A stretch of 64,000 bases of DNA from Prunus persica (lineage: Eukaryota; Streptophyta; Magnoliopsida; Rosales; Rosaceae): the NCBI RefSeq assembly GCF_000346465.2, contig NC_034010.1, forward strand, positions 26,312,643 through 26,376,642, in the 5' to 3' direction. The notes below the pieces were generated by a model. It saw only the letters and a list, made by a program, of their open reading frames with translations, had not been told where the DNA came from and did not search any database. Below, piece after piece: positions 1 to 11,019 of this stretch; position 1 is the stretch's first letter; each line of letters begins with the position of its first letter. Position numbers and translations under genes: made by a program.

Positions 1-918
1 CTTTAAACCTGTCAAAAGAAAGTTACAAAATTCCAAAATGGATTTTACTATTTTAATTCTTGCTCCTAACAAGGATAAACATATTGTCTCAACTAGAGAA
101 AATAAAAGTCAAAATCTCCCCGTTATCAAGCAATCATCATTCTGCACACACAACACACGTGACCTAACAACCATGGATAGTCAGAGTCAACGGGGGGTTG
201 GCGAGAAGAATGAACAAGAAACCCTTAATGGGCATTTCAATAGAGAACTCTTCATGTTCCACCCTACTGGGAATACAAGATTGTGCTTAATGTCTAAGAC
301 ATGTCCCAATTGCATAATGCATATACAAGAGGGAGGATACATCTTATTACAGAACAAGGAGATATAATTATTCGGGTTCTTTAGACTTTCTACTAGAGTA
401 ACTGAGATGACTGTAGCTTATCACTTATGTTACAGTATGGTAGCTTAATATGTACATATGAATAGAGACACGTAAAATGTTCCAGAGAGCCCCCCGACTT
501 TGATAAGTCGTCACTCAACTCCAGTCAACAATACCAAGCAAACACCCTAATCCAAATTGCAGGTGACAAAGCCACTATTCAGTAGCATAAGGCAAAACTT
601 TGAAAATTAACCCTTAAATGGGATATAAGACAAGGATACAAAATATTTTATATTGAAACTAGGGTATGGATGTATTCAATAGTAGATATAACAAAGGAAG
701 CTAGACATGAGGAATTGAAAGCATGGTAAGTCCTAGTATATAGACTGATATCAGAGTTTATCAAATCACACCCCTACGTGCGATTAGGTTATCAGCACAT
801 AGTAGAAAATACATATATCAGCGTGATCACACAGACAAAGATTCAGTAACCGACAAGTAAAATATCAGCATGTAATCAATCATCGTAGCTACATTTTGAA
901 TGTCGAAGAGAAACGTAC

Positions 919-1547
919 CGCTGGAGGATACGTAAAGAGGATGGCATTCTTCTCTTTTGTGTATATGATAAGCTGCAATAGTCCATTGAAGACTATATAC
1001 TTGCCAGAGTCAAAGATCAAACACACTTGAAGCTAACATCAATCCAAAACTATGCGACAGCAGTAAAATACATATCAAATTTTAAGCCATGAAACCAAGC
1101 AAAAAGAGCATCAAATCAAATTAAATAATCTAATAACTGTTTTCTCATCAATTAAACGAAGATAAACACAAGCAAAAGCATAATGTCATGAATTTTGAGG
1201 ATATAAGACGATGCAGAGGATGAGAAAGTCTCGGTTCTCAGGGAACTTCTTCTTGTAAAACTGAGCGAAGAGAGCAATTACGATTATAATTGTTCCGAGA
1301 AACAATCTTATATTGCTCATCCTCACGTCTTCCACATATCCACGGCTCGTCACGATCTATTCGAATTACAAAAACAATAAATAAATAAATAGAACAAAAT
1401 GGAAAACCTGGAAACCGAAACAGATCGAGGGGAATTACTACTGACCTCAGTAACAGACTCGTCGAGGATGTGTTTGATGGAGTGATGATCTAAGAGATTG
1501 GCCTTCTTAGGGTTTCTGTTGGCCGACTCTGAGTTTTTGTCTTGCAT
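919..1547 (-). CDS. SPC25: Signal peptidase complex subunit 2 (SPC25), 5' three exons only
   Basis: This encodes the accessory SPCS2/SPC25 subunit of the ER signal peptidase complex, which removes signal peptides from secretory proteins at the ER membrane. Exons on the minus strand are 1547-1458 (ends VTE, donor GTCAGT), 1356-1205 and 1000-919; later exons lie beyond position 1. The start at 1547 (MQDKNSES) precedes the family block NPKKANLLDHHSIKHILDES, then GYVEDVRMSNIRL, a first membrane segment (GTIIIVIALFAQF) and KKKFPENRDFL. Exon 3 gives YIVFNGLLQLIIYTKEKN, the second membrane hairpin. The longer upstream reading frame from 1673 is only translated CT repeat and I reject it as the start. 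Intron 2 lacks usable GT-AG ends and looks U12-type (see findings). The reading matches the Arabidopsis At2g39960 family as I remember it. Family assignment is firm; the exact exon 2/3 junction is inferred. Confidence 0.88.
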
Positions 1548-1604
1548 TTTTTTGGTGGAGATTTGGAGAACTGGGTTTGACGGCTTTTGTCTGAAAATGG
1601 CTCC

Positions 1605-1608
<4 letters not shown>

Positions 1609-1647
<39 letters not shown>
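1609..1647. repeat. (GA)n microsatellite in SPC25 5' leader
   Basis: About 39 bases of pure GA, read as CT on the SPC25 sense strand. It lies roughly 60 nt upstream of the chosen start codon, so it is probably in the 5' untranslated leader. Confidence 0.95.
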
Positions 1648-1650
<3 letters not shown>

Positions 1651-1673
1651 GTGAAGGAGCGGGTAACGTTCAC

Positions 1674-2231
1674 AGCTTCAGTGGGAGTAATAAAGGGATT
1701 TTTTTTTTTTGGGGGGAAGAAAATTCTTGATAAATACTTGCCTTTGCATGTATTTTTTGGTTAATTTCATAGATGTTTGAAATGATCGTCTTATTCCATA
1801 AGCATTGTAATTTGTAAGTACTAATAATAATTTCCAATTTGAAAACAAAAACAAAAATTTGATCCTGAGTTAAATAGTAAAATTATTCGAACATACTACA
1901 AAATGCAGTAATATGAAAAATGGCATAGTGACAAAACTTTTTATTGAAAACAAACTTATTGATGTTATTAGTTGATTTTACCCAATGGTAATTTGGGTCT
2001 CCAGTATAATATACACATGGTGAATTAAGTCTAAAAATAAAATAGGGTAAACTTACCAGATTACCCCAAATTGATCCCTCTAAATCCCCTTATATTCAAG
2101 GTACCAGTTTGCCAACAATGACGAATACATTTCGAATAAATATTTGATCTTGCAATGATAACATTATGAAATAAACCAATTGGGAATGGGGAGGTGAAGG
2201 CGTGGCCAAAAAAGAGAGGTTAGGTTCACAA
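1674..2231. other. Intergenic spacer between SPC25 and PXN
   Basis: This holds the presumed promoter of SPC25 and the 3' untranslated end of PXN. The two genes are in the same orientation and only about 0.7 kb apart. It is AT-rich and I see no further coding signal. Confidence 0.6.
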
Positions 2232-5200
2232 CTATGGAGGCTTTGATTTCACTTTGTTAGTGAGCAAGAACCGAGCACCCTTAACAAGCTCTTCCTTAAT
2301 CATGAACAGAACAGCAGCTGCAAGTACACTTTGTACTATTTTTGTTCCCATCCCTTTGTAAAACCCATATAATCCTTCATAGCGAATCATCTTTAGCATA
2401 GCGTCTGATGTGCCTAAACGTAAAACCAAAAATAATGAAACATCATAATTCACAAACAAGATATTTTCATCTGCAAATATACAGAATTGTTGTTTCGATA
2501 TTTTAGTTTCTCAATGTATGAATAAATAGTCATATTCAAACCTTTATAATGATGCCTTTTGTCACCAGTTGTAACCTGTTTTGCTTGAAGCCGCGACTGC
2601 ATCAGCAAGAGAATCAATAAGAAGCTGAAAAAAAATTACACTAAAAGACTAGTATTTATATGGATGAGATCACAATATACTTCAAAAGTCTTTCTTTATA
2701 TACTTATAAGTTTAATGACACCAAATCCAATACAGAACCAAGACTATCTTGTCTCTTCCCAGTGTCATCTCCTCAATCTTTTACTATTCGTTTCCCCTCA
2801 TTAACCAAATCTTAGCCAGAAGCTCAACCCAAGTCCTCCAATCCTTTCTTTACACAAAAATATTTCTTTCATTTTTCATTTTTCTTTTGTGGGGGAGTGT
2901 ATTGCTCAAGTCAAAACTAACAAGCAGCCAAAATTTAAAACGGTGGCACATATCCATGTCTTTTCAATCCAGAGGAGATTTAAAAGTTCTATCCATTTAC
3001 TCCAGTTCACTAAGTTAACTTCAAATGCCTTGACCTAGATCAAGCATTTCACATTTCAATAGCAATCCGTTCACATAACAACTCAAGTATGCATTGCTTC
3101 ACAAATACAGATCTGTATAAGGTCACGTCATTTACCTTCACAACTAAAAGAGGATAAGTCATGACTGTAGCCCCTAGTTTCGCCAAAGCACCAAGAAGAA
3201 ATATCTACCAGAATTAGGCAATTTATTAGCTCAAGGGGGAGAAACATAGTACTAGTACTGTAAGTACTCTAATAAAAGGTATATCATGAAAAATTTACAT
3301 CAGGTTAGGGATGCTTAAAAGTTTAAGATCTAGATGAAACTAACCTCCAAAGCAGTAACCCCACTGTTATCCTTCTTACTCAAAGCACGTCTTTGCTTTA
3401 GCTTCTTCAACATAGTTTCATACAGCATAAATTGCATGGAAGGATTACTCACCTGTGGTCAAAAGCAGAAACAATTAGTCATACCCCCTTAGCCTGTATA
3501 AGACACACTTCTTACATACCATGATCAATGTCGGGAATACACCTCTCCAGAAACCCAAAACTCCAGCTTCATCATAAACTTCCTGGATCTGTACATGTTC
3601 CTTACAAAGTTAAGGAAATAATATTGGAAAAGAAAAATATTGTCTGGCACTGAAGCCAAACTTGTATGAATCAGAAAACTAAACCCAATATTGAAATCTA
3701 TAGACACAACTATCCAGCCCACTCAATAATTAAGTTGTTGTGAATTGTCTAAACAATGACAACATCATCATATAAAAATAAGCTAATTAGCAGCATTCCA
3801 AACTGTATTTATCCTGGTATATATTTCGCTGTCTGATTTACCCCACTTTACTATCAACCATGCACAGTTGCTCTTCCTTCAGTAGTACTAGATGAATGAC
3901 CAATCATGTTTACCATCTCTTGGAAAAACCGTGCTCCACAACCAGTTTAGTTTCAAAATTCAAACATTTGAGTTAACAATTAGTTGGTAGTTTATGCAAA
4001 TGTTCCATTTTGTTACCAATTGGGTGATCAATCAATTTGCAGATCAATTGATAAAGTCTGTTGGACCAGAACAGTATTGCTAATCCACAATATATCAACC
4101 TAATATTATCATCTACGTAAAAGTCCTCCACTGTGGGTGAAAATATTATTCATTCAAGTGATGCATCATGCAATCTTTCTTTTTTGAAAAGAGATACATC
4201 ATGCAATCATATAATATTTAATTTAATACACAAATTTGATAACATTTCAAGCCAACTTATTTAGTAATATGCAGCCATATAAGAGTTATGCATCAGTAAA
4301 TGAATACCCCAATACCCCCACCTGGGTGGAGGCCAAAGAATTAAGAGTAACACAAAACATAATACCAACCGCATGAGTTGTCCCAAAGGGAGGAGGCTCA
4401 GCTGCAGCAAGGACTGCTTCATCTTGAGCAGTTGATAGCTCCGGACCAGGCTCGGACTTCTTCAAGTTTTTTTTGTATGTCTAACAGTGTAAAAAGAGAG
4501 CAAACGATAAATTAATAACATCAAATTTGTATACTTGGTGAGAGTGATCCTTAAGCACAATTTATGAAATTAGCTACACATAAGAAGAAGAGAATATTTG
4601 GTTAAATTGGTAACTAACATCATAGGTATTTCAAAATTCTGAGATAAGTTCTAAATCCCGGAATACAGTGCTCTTCAAAGGTCACTTTTAGCATAAAACA
4701 TAGATACAAGAAAAGGAGGAATACGCACATAAGACAGCAAAGACAAATTTTGGTGTCACTTTCACATTTGGAGATTCAATGAATTTCATCTTTACCTGCA
4801 TGCGTGTAACAACTACCCATATAGGATTTGTGAACAGCACATTCACACACCTGCAAGAATAAAATTGTGGTGAGATTTTCAGCAGCAAATCCCATGAACA
4901 AGGAAAAAAAAAAATACTACCATAAGCGCTGAGAAATCTTTTTTGTTAGCTATATTTGCATTTTATTAAGAGTTTTCAGAAAAATCCAATGCAGCTATTT
5001 AAGTAAATGATGATTTATAGCTTTGAATATATTATGAAACAATGAATGTCGTAAGGTCATAATCACATGCATAAGAAAATACCCAGATAACGCAGCAACC
5101 ACTAATGAAGATAGCATTCCAACAGATCCATCACCAACCCCTAACTTCCTACGTTCAAGTGCAGCAGCTTCAGCCTTGTTCCTGAATATTTGATAGAAAT

Positions 5201-6583
5201 AATAGTAAACACCCTGTACCAATAAAATAGCAATTACGTAAGAAACCAAACAACCAATTAAAACAAATATGATGCAGATTTATGCAAAAAAAGGTTTATA
5301 GTTCTGAGCTAAAAGGATGTAAGCTGCCCTATATCATGTAACACCATGGAAGTTCTGGCTCAAACGGCACTATAAAGAGCATTAAAGTTTAGGTAGATAG
5401 TATTGAGTAAGCACATTCCAGCTGGCATCCTTGTTTCACTTTTTATTCAAAGGGCTGCATATACATTACCAAAATACTTCGTTTCACTTTTCATTGATGG
5501 TACAGATCAATGTAGGTAACGAAAGCATTGATTTGTGAATATTGACTTCTTAGATGATCTGAATTCTGAACTAAAACACATGATTGATGGACTCGATCCA
5601 AATTACATATTCTAACAAAATAGAAGATAACTGGGCCAATACACACAACGTATTTTGATTAGGTGATCTGATACACGAGTCAAAAGCCAGCCATGCCTGC
5701 TTCATGCAGACAGCCTAACAATGGAGGTCAGATAGTTTTGGGATATCACTATCGCAGTCACTAGCCGTTACTAATCAAGAGAATAACTGTATCAAATCAA
5801 TGCAAAAAGGTGCCAATAAAACGTAACAGAAAAAAAACCAGCGACCACCGCTCTCTGTCATTTTTTCCTTCAGGGTTTTGGCCAATGTAGAATACAAATC
5901 AAGGTGTCGCTGAGATATTATAAAAGACATCTGTATATATGCCAAACTCCTTTACAAGATAATTAAATTAGTTCCTGTTCTGTTAAAAGCTGTAAGATTC
6001 CAAATTTTCTGTTTTTCTTTAATTTCTCAGCTAACAACAGTGATTTTGAATTTTACGGAAGCACATAAATATTTAGCACATTCCCTCCCTCCTATTTTAT
6101 AATCATAGTATTAGTAACAATAAGAATGAGAAGCTAAGCTTTGCTCACCTGAGATGCTGCTGTGCCCACTAATGATGGCGCCAAACCTCCGTACAACCGT
6201 TCCCATCCTTCATGTTTTATAACCTGCACATCAATTACCACGCACACGCCTAACAATAAGATATATGGAAATTAACAGAGAAATGTGTCCATTTTCTCAG
6301 CAACCAAACGCGGCGAACATATATATATATATATACCTGAAGCATTTGTTCAATAGTTCCGAGCTTGCTCTTTTCCTTCTTCAATCCACGTTCTGTTTGT
6401 TGACGAGTATTAACCTACAGATCACGACCCCAAATTTAAACAAAAATCAAATAAAATAAAAGCTCAAGAGAAACAATTGAAACAGACTAGAAAATTTCAT
6501 ACAGTCTGAAGAGGATATGTGATGAGCTGGGCGATGATTCCGCCGCCAGCTCCGGCCAGGCCATTGATCAAAGCGTCCGACAT
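2232..6583 (-). CDS. PXN: Peroxisomal NAD carrier (mitochondrial carrier family, PXN type)
   Basis: A six-helix mitochondrial-carrier-family protein, matching the peroxisomal NAD+/CoA carrier PXN (At2g39970) that imports NAD for beta-oxidation. Eleven exons join in frame: 6583-6503, 6414-6337, 6223-6149, 5213-5083, 4850-4796, 4480-4370, 3588-3520, 3452-3345, 3204-3136, 2596-2542 and 2413-2232, giving 337 aa, close to the family length. All ten introns are GT-AG. The three carrier repeats show YPLQTVNTR (about residues 23-31), NPIWVVVTRMQ and YPLLVVKSRLQ; the aromatic/Pro replacement of the usual PxD signature is typical of PXN. GWERLYGGL, GFWRGVFPTLIMVSNPS and YEGLYGFYKGM close the repeats. 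A Lys-rich loop (TYKKNLKKSEP) follows repeat 2 and may face the cytosol. It is neighbour to SPC25 as in Arabidopsis. An (AT)n tract abuts the intron 2 donor. Confidence 0.96.
6317..6335. repeat. (AT)n tract abutting a PXN intron donor
   Basis: About 19 bases of alternating A and T run straight out of the donor GT of PXN intron 2 (GT at 6336-6335 on the minus strand). The length is likely to vary between cultivars. Confidence 0.85.
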
Positions 6584-6924
6584 ATTTTCTCGATAAAATA
6601 TACAGGGGTTTCTTATTTTCTCGGCAAAGTGTAGGGAGCCATGAGGGATCAGAGATCTACTTTCCTTTTTTTTTTTTTCCTTTTTACTTTTTTTGGAGAG
6701 GAAGGGAGAGAGAGAAGGCTATCTCTGACTTTGGCCTTATCGAAACCAATCAACGGGGAGCAGTCACGCTGATGGCACTCGCTATCAGAAGTCCCATAAC
6801 TTTTCCTCGTTTAGTTGTTCCGTTCAAGAAAGCATATGACGCTTTGGTAGGTGCTTTCGCTTTAGGACCATTTTATCCTTCCAATCCACTATTTAGTCAA
6901 GTGTGTTTTTATTTTTTGGATAAA

Positions 6925-7076
6925 TGAGTGTCTCCACACTAGAATGGTGGGATTAATTTAAGGTTCGGCTTGTCTCTAGCCATAAAGTGCTTTTAACAGG
7001 TTTCGAACTCCTATCATTAAGACACTAGGTAGCTTGTCAGTTGGAGATGACAATTTACCAATTGCACCACACCTTG
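6925..7076 (-). mobile_element. tRNA-derived SINE-like element
   Basis: On the minus strand, GTGCAATTGGTAAATTG resembles an RNA polymerase III A box, and GGAGTTCGAAACC (6999-7011) a B box about 45 bases later. That spacing is typical of tRNA-derived SINE heads. No clean target-site duplication was defined, so the boundaries are approximate; it could be another repeat carrying tRNA-like sequence. Confidence 0.45.
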
Positions 7077-8250
7077 TAATTTTAAGTGTGTTTTTTTTTA
7101 ATTTTTAATTTTATTTTAAAATTCTATATTAGTGGTGGGTGAGTGAGAAATTGCAATTTAAAAAAATCTTAAATAAAGACTTTGATGAAATGGACTCCTA
7201 TAGCCTTGGACACTTTTAACATTATTAAGAGTTAAATTATAATTTAAAAAAACTCATCACTGATATAATTTTGCAGAAACAACTCTTTTAAATTCTAAAA
7301 ATAAATAAATAAATTGGATGAAAGATTCATTTACATAAAATGACAAACAATAAAGCGAAGGAAAATAAATATTTTAGCGATTTTAATTTTAAAGGGTAAT
7401 ATTGGAAACTAACCGGATATATTAAATGAGAGGAGAAATGATGAGGCCATATCAAAATAAGGATGCTCATTGGCGTACCATTTGAACTCTACCGTTTGTC
7501 CTTTAAAGTTTGTTTAATCCAATCTCAACTCTACCTTTGCTCTTGCCCAAACTGAGTTAGCGAGTTCTCAAAGTTGTGTGAAGGAACACAAATACGTTCT
7601 TATAATATCTAATTGTCCATCTTTTTTTTTTTGGTAACTTCATTAACTTATAAATATTGCGATGTTGAACATCTTGCTGTTACGGGCCACAATTTGTGTT
7701 TGGGTTTGCATAGTTTTGATGTCTTCTTTATTTTTCGATTCCTATTTTGAACAATGATAGATTAAATCAGGCATTAATTCGAAGTGTTTTTTGTTAGATT
7801 ATTTTTGTTTGTTTTTTACCTTGTTCCATTGTAACTTTTTGTTTTTGTTTTGTTTTTTTCTTGTTTTTTGTTTTTTGGCATATCATGGTCGACCATGAAT
7901 GTTCAACACTATTTATTTTATATATTTTTTTTTATTTTTTTTATTTTTTATTTATATTTATATTTATATTTTTTTATTTATAAGAAAAGCGATAAATTAT
8001 TAAAATATTTTTAAAGTGATAAGAATAGATGTTTTACACATAGCAATTAATACGAATAATTCTATTATAATAGTGTTAGATTTGTGGAAGAGAAAATAGG
8101 CAAGTAGTTCCTATATAGGATAGGAAAGCTTTGCTTGGGTTTTCTCTCTCTTCCCGGTGCCCTGCTTACTTATACCTCATTCCAAATCAATTTGGTCTTG
8201 TATTTGGCCTCATCACCATTACGAGTTCCTTGGCCACATAAATTCTTTCG

Positions 8251-8258
8251 TATATAAA
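8251..8258 (+). promoter_or_regulatory. Candidate TATA box of the C2-domain gene
   Basis: TATATAAA lies about 140 nt before the start codon at 8398, with the (CT)n leader between them. It is consistent with a transcription start near 8285. Confidence 0.5.
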
Positions 8259-8336
8259 TGCTAGCCAACGTCTAAGCATGCATCCTCACCTATTACGATA
8301 AGGATTCAACACAGCAACTCTCTTCTAACTGCATAA

Positions 8337-8340
<4 letters not shown>

Positions 8341-8374
<34 letters not shown>
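8341..8374. repeat. (TC)n microsatellite in the leader of the C2 gene
   Basis: 34 bases of pure TC end 24 nt before the start codon, on the sense strand of the downstream gene. Confidence 0.95.
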
Positions 8375-8377
<3 letters not shown>

Positions 8378-8397
8378 TCCGGTATAGGTAGGTATAT

Positions 8398-8946
8398 ATG
8401 GGGAGGATGGCATCGGCACATGACCATTCTAACATGAAGAATGGTGGACATCGGAGCAAAGCCCTGATGAGGAACACGAGAATACCTGCAGGAAAAAGCT
8501 TATTGCTTCAACGTGACTTAGACCATCAAGTTGTTTTGAGTGTGACCATATACCATGCGGACGGCGTTGACGACCCAAGTAGCAGTACCATCTGTGCTTC
8601 CGATCGGATTTACAGAGCTCTTGTGTGGGTTGAACCCGGCACAGAGTATCGGACTCCTTTTGTTCGTGCCTTACCAGACCCTAGATGGGACGGAAAATGC
8701 GAAATTCCGTTGAGGACCAGCCTTTTGGATTGGGGGCACCTGAACGTAGAGGTCATGAGGGGGAGTAACGACACCGAGCCAGGAACCTCTAATGGCATAG
8801 CCAGCGTGAGCAGGGCTAGAATCCCTCTGCCAAAGAAGATGGATCAGAAAAAGGAAGGCCGGTTTGGACTCGTGAGGAATGAAGGGCCTGGGCTGGTCAA
8901 GGCTGAAGGCCACATAATTTTGTCTATGAAAGTGAAGGAACGCTGA
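8398..8946 (+). CDS. Small C2-domain-like protein, intronless
   Basis: A 182-residue single-exon frame. An N-terminal region of about 35 residues rich in His, Lys and Arg precedes what looks like one C2-type beta sandwich: HQVVLSVTIYHADGVDD (about 43-59), RALVWVEPGTEYRTPFVRA, then RWDGKCEIPL and GHLNVEVMRG. The C-terminus (GRFGLVRNEGPGLVKAEGHI) resembles the last strands of plant C2 proteins related to SRC2/BAP. The usual cluster of calcium-binding Asp residues is not obvious, so calcium binding is doubtful. Two start codons are possible, 8398 and 8407 (MASAHDH); neither is decided by the sequence. The next gene downstream is a second, unrelated-looking C2 protein in the same orientation. The frame is convincing; the exact family and function are not recognised. 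Confidence 0.75.
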   Translation: MGRMASAHDHSNMKNGGHRSKALMRNTRIPAGKSLLLQRDLDHQVVLSVTIYHADGVDDPSSSTICASDRIYRALVWVEPGTEYRTPFVRALPDPRWDGKCEIPLRTSLLDWGHLNVEVMRGSNDTEPGTSNGIASVSRARIPLPKKMDQKKEGRFGLVRNEGPGLVKAEGHIILSMKVKER

Positions 8947-10071
8947 TCATTAGACTGCAGACGACCTAAGTAGGTCCTGGTTTCTTTGTTTGTTTGTTTC
9001 TTCACCCAGTTTTTGTTTGGTACAATTAGATTGTTCGAAATACAATTTAGGACGTCTTTGATGAGATGCAATTTATTGATATATTAGTAATTGTCGTTAG
9101 TTTCATCTTAAGTAACGTGGCAAAAGCACTTACGCTAATCAATCAATTTTCTTCATAACAGGTTAGAATATGAAATATAGATTACTTACTGCATCAAAGA
9201 ACTTTCAAGACTGGGTTGTTGCTTGCAGCAATATTTAATCAAAGATATTATTGTTAGAGACAACCTTCACTCAAGAGAGTTTTTATGTTGAGCATAATGC
9301 GTCTGTTTTGCAGCAATAACAAAGTCAATACAAAATCCACTCACCCAACTACTCTTTGGTCTAATGATATTTGTCTCCTCTTAATTGAAAGAAATCTCAG
9401 ATTAATTCGTTATGAGTTCAATACTTAATTGTAATGTAGCTTTATTGTGATCATATTAGACTGTTGCATTGGTATATTGACCGTTATAAAAATATCTTGT
9501 AAATATACTATCGTTTGTTCTGGCAAAAACAAAAAAACTCCACACATACACCCTTGGGTTTGTTAAATTTGAGTGGGCCTAGTCAAGTCACCATACATAA
9601 CAAGCCCACATCCCATGACTCAAATCGGACATTTCCTAATCCAATCGGGTTTTGGAGGTCCGACCCTGGAAATCAACACTTCTTGTGTGGTCAAATCGAA
9701 AAGAAAAGTAGGAATATTATTTTACCCAAAATTAGATTCCTAATATTCTGAGGAATTACCAATTTCCAAAGGAAAATTTCACAATCCGTAACCTACAAGG
9801 ACTTTACACAACACAAACCAAATATAAATATGTCAATCTCTCCGTGATTAGGTGAAACTATCCTTCACAATGGATTTGAACCGACGTGTAAAGCTTACCC
9901 TTTCTTTTTCAGTAATTTACTAAGGGGAGGGTATTATCGTCATTTCATATGCGGCCCAACGTTACCTTCTTCCCCCAACACGACAATAATCCCATCTCTC
10001 CTTCTTGTCCATTATCATACGCACCCTCCGCACCCCTACCCGCGCACGTTAGCACAGAGACCCTAACCCTG
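8947..10071. other. Intergenic region between two C2 genes
   Basis: The 3' flank of the first C2 gene and promoter of the second. It is AT-rich, with no further gene, repeat or RNA that I can support. Confidence 0.5.
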
Positions 10072-11019
10072 ATGGCCACCTCTCGCCCTCCACCGCCGAA
10101 GCATCTCGATCTCGACCTTACGATCGTCTCAGCCAAGCATCTAAAGAACGTCAACTGGAAAAACGGCGACCTCAAGCCCTACGCGGTCTTCTGGGTCGAC
10201 TCAGACCGCCGACTCGCCACCAAATCTGACGACTCCGGCTCAACCCGCCCGGTCTGGAACGAGCGGTTCACCGTCCCACTCACCCTCCCCGTCCACGACT
10301 CCTTCCTCACCCTCGAAATCTTCCACTCCAAACCCTCCGACACTCCCAAGCCCTTAGTCGGCACCCTCCGGGTCCCACTCAAGGACCTGCCCGACCCGGA
10401 TGACTCCACTCGAATCCGCACCTTCCAGCTCGTCCGCCCCTCGGGCCGTCCACAAGGTAAGATCCGCGTAAAGCTCGCCGTTCGAGAACGACCTCTGCCG
10501 CCAGATTACCATATGACCCCTCCGCCCAGCTATTTTTACTCAGGCGCCCCTATGCCTCCACCCTCTGTTCGTGACTACAGGTCATACTCGCCGTCGCCGT
10601 ACTCTTCTCTACAAGCTTCGGCTCCGACTCCATCGGCTTCCCCACCGCCGCCGCCGCCGTACCATTACAACTCGTATTCCGATCCGTACTCGAGTTACTA
10701 TCCGGCGTACTACTCCAGCGCGCCACCTCCGCCTCCACCGAGGCCGTTCTTCGACCGGCAGGCAGGTTACAGTGGGCCGGGTGGTCCTGGTGGGCCTGGC
10801 GGGCCTTCCGCACCACTGGACTACTCGAATTATGATCAGAAGCCCAAGAGTGGGAAGATGGGGCTGGGCACGGGATTGGCTGTGGGCGCAGTGGCGGGAG
10901 GTATAGGTGGACTGGCATTGGATGAGGGATTGAGGTACGAAGAAGATAAGATTGCGGAGAGGGTTGAGAATGAGTTGCGTGAGCGTGACGATTACAGCAA
11001 CTATCGTGCCGATTATTGA
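10072..11019 (+). CDS. SRC2-like C2-domain protein with Pro/Tyr-rich tail
   Basis: A 315-aa intronless protein. A C2 domain occupies about residues 11-137 (LDLTIVSAKHLKNVNWKNGD, DLKPYAVFWVD, RPVWNERFTVPL, LTLEIFHSK, PLVGTLRVPLKDL). It is followed by a Pro/Tyr/Ser-rich stretch (about 140-250, with PPPPPP runs), a GPGGPGGPGG run, and a C-terminal Gly/Ala hydrophobic segment (GLGTGLAVGAVAGGIGGLAL) next to an acidic end. This order is that of the cold-induced SRC2 family, proteins that bind membranes in the ER/vacuole route or at the plasma membrane. The frame is open from 9949, but MATSRPPPPK at 10072 starts just before the C2 domain and matches the family. Third-position GC is high, so antisense frames also stay open; these are shadows. 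A (TGAT)n run follows the stop codon. Confidence 0.88.
   Translation: MATSRPPPPKHLDLDLTIVSAKHLKNVNWKNGDLKPYAVFWVDSDRRLATKSDDSGSTRPVWNERFTVPLTLPVHDSFLTLEIFHSKPSDTPKPLVGTLRVPLKDLPDPDDSTRIRTFQLVRPSGRPQGKIRVKLAVRERPLPPDYHMTPPPSYFYSGAPMPPPSVRDYRSYSPSPYSSLQASAPTPSASPPPPPPYHYNSYSDPYSSYYPAYYSSAPPPPPPRPFFDRQAGYSGPGGPGGPGGPSAPLDYSNYDQKPKSGKMGLGTGLAVGAVAGGIGGLALDEGLRYEEDKIAERVENELRERDDYSNYRADY

Larger units (their letters stand above)
6584..8397. other. Divergent intergenic region PXN / C2 gene
   Basis: Divergent promoters of PXN (minus) and the C2-domain gene (plus). It contains a SINE-like element (6925-7076), a very A/T-rich tract around 7900-7990 made of ATTTTT/TATTTA runs, and the leader of the C2 gene. 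I see no further gene. Confidence 0.55.

Noticed and set aside
1548..1673. N-terminal extension of SPC25 through the GA repeat
   Set aside because: It only translates the microsatellite (Leu-Ser repeats); the family N-terminus begins at 1547.
10550..10918. Antisense and +2 frames inside the SRC2-like gene
   Set aside because: They translate the Pro-rich repeats in other frames; composition is Arg/His/Ser-rich nonsense.
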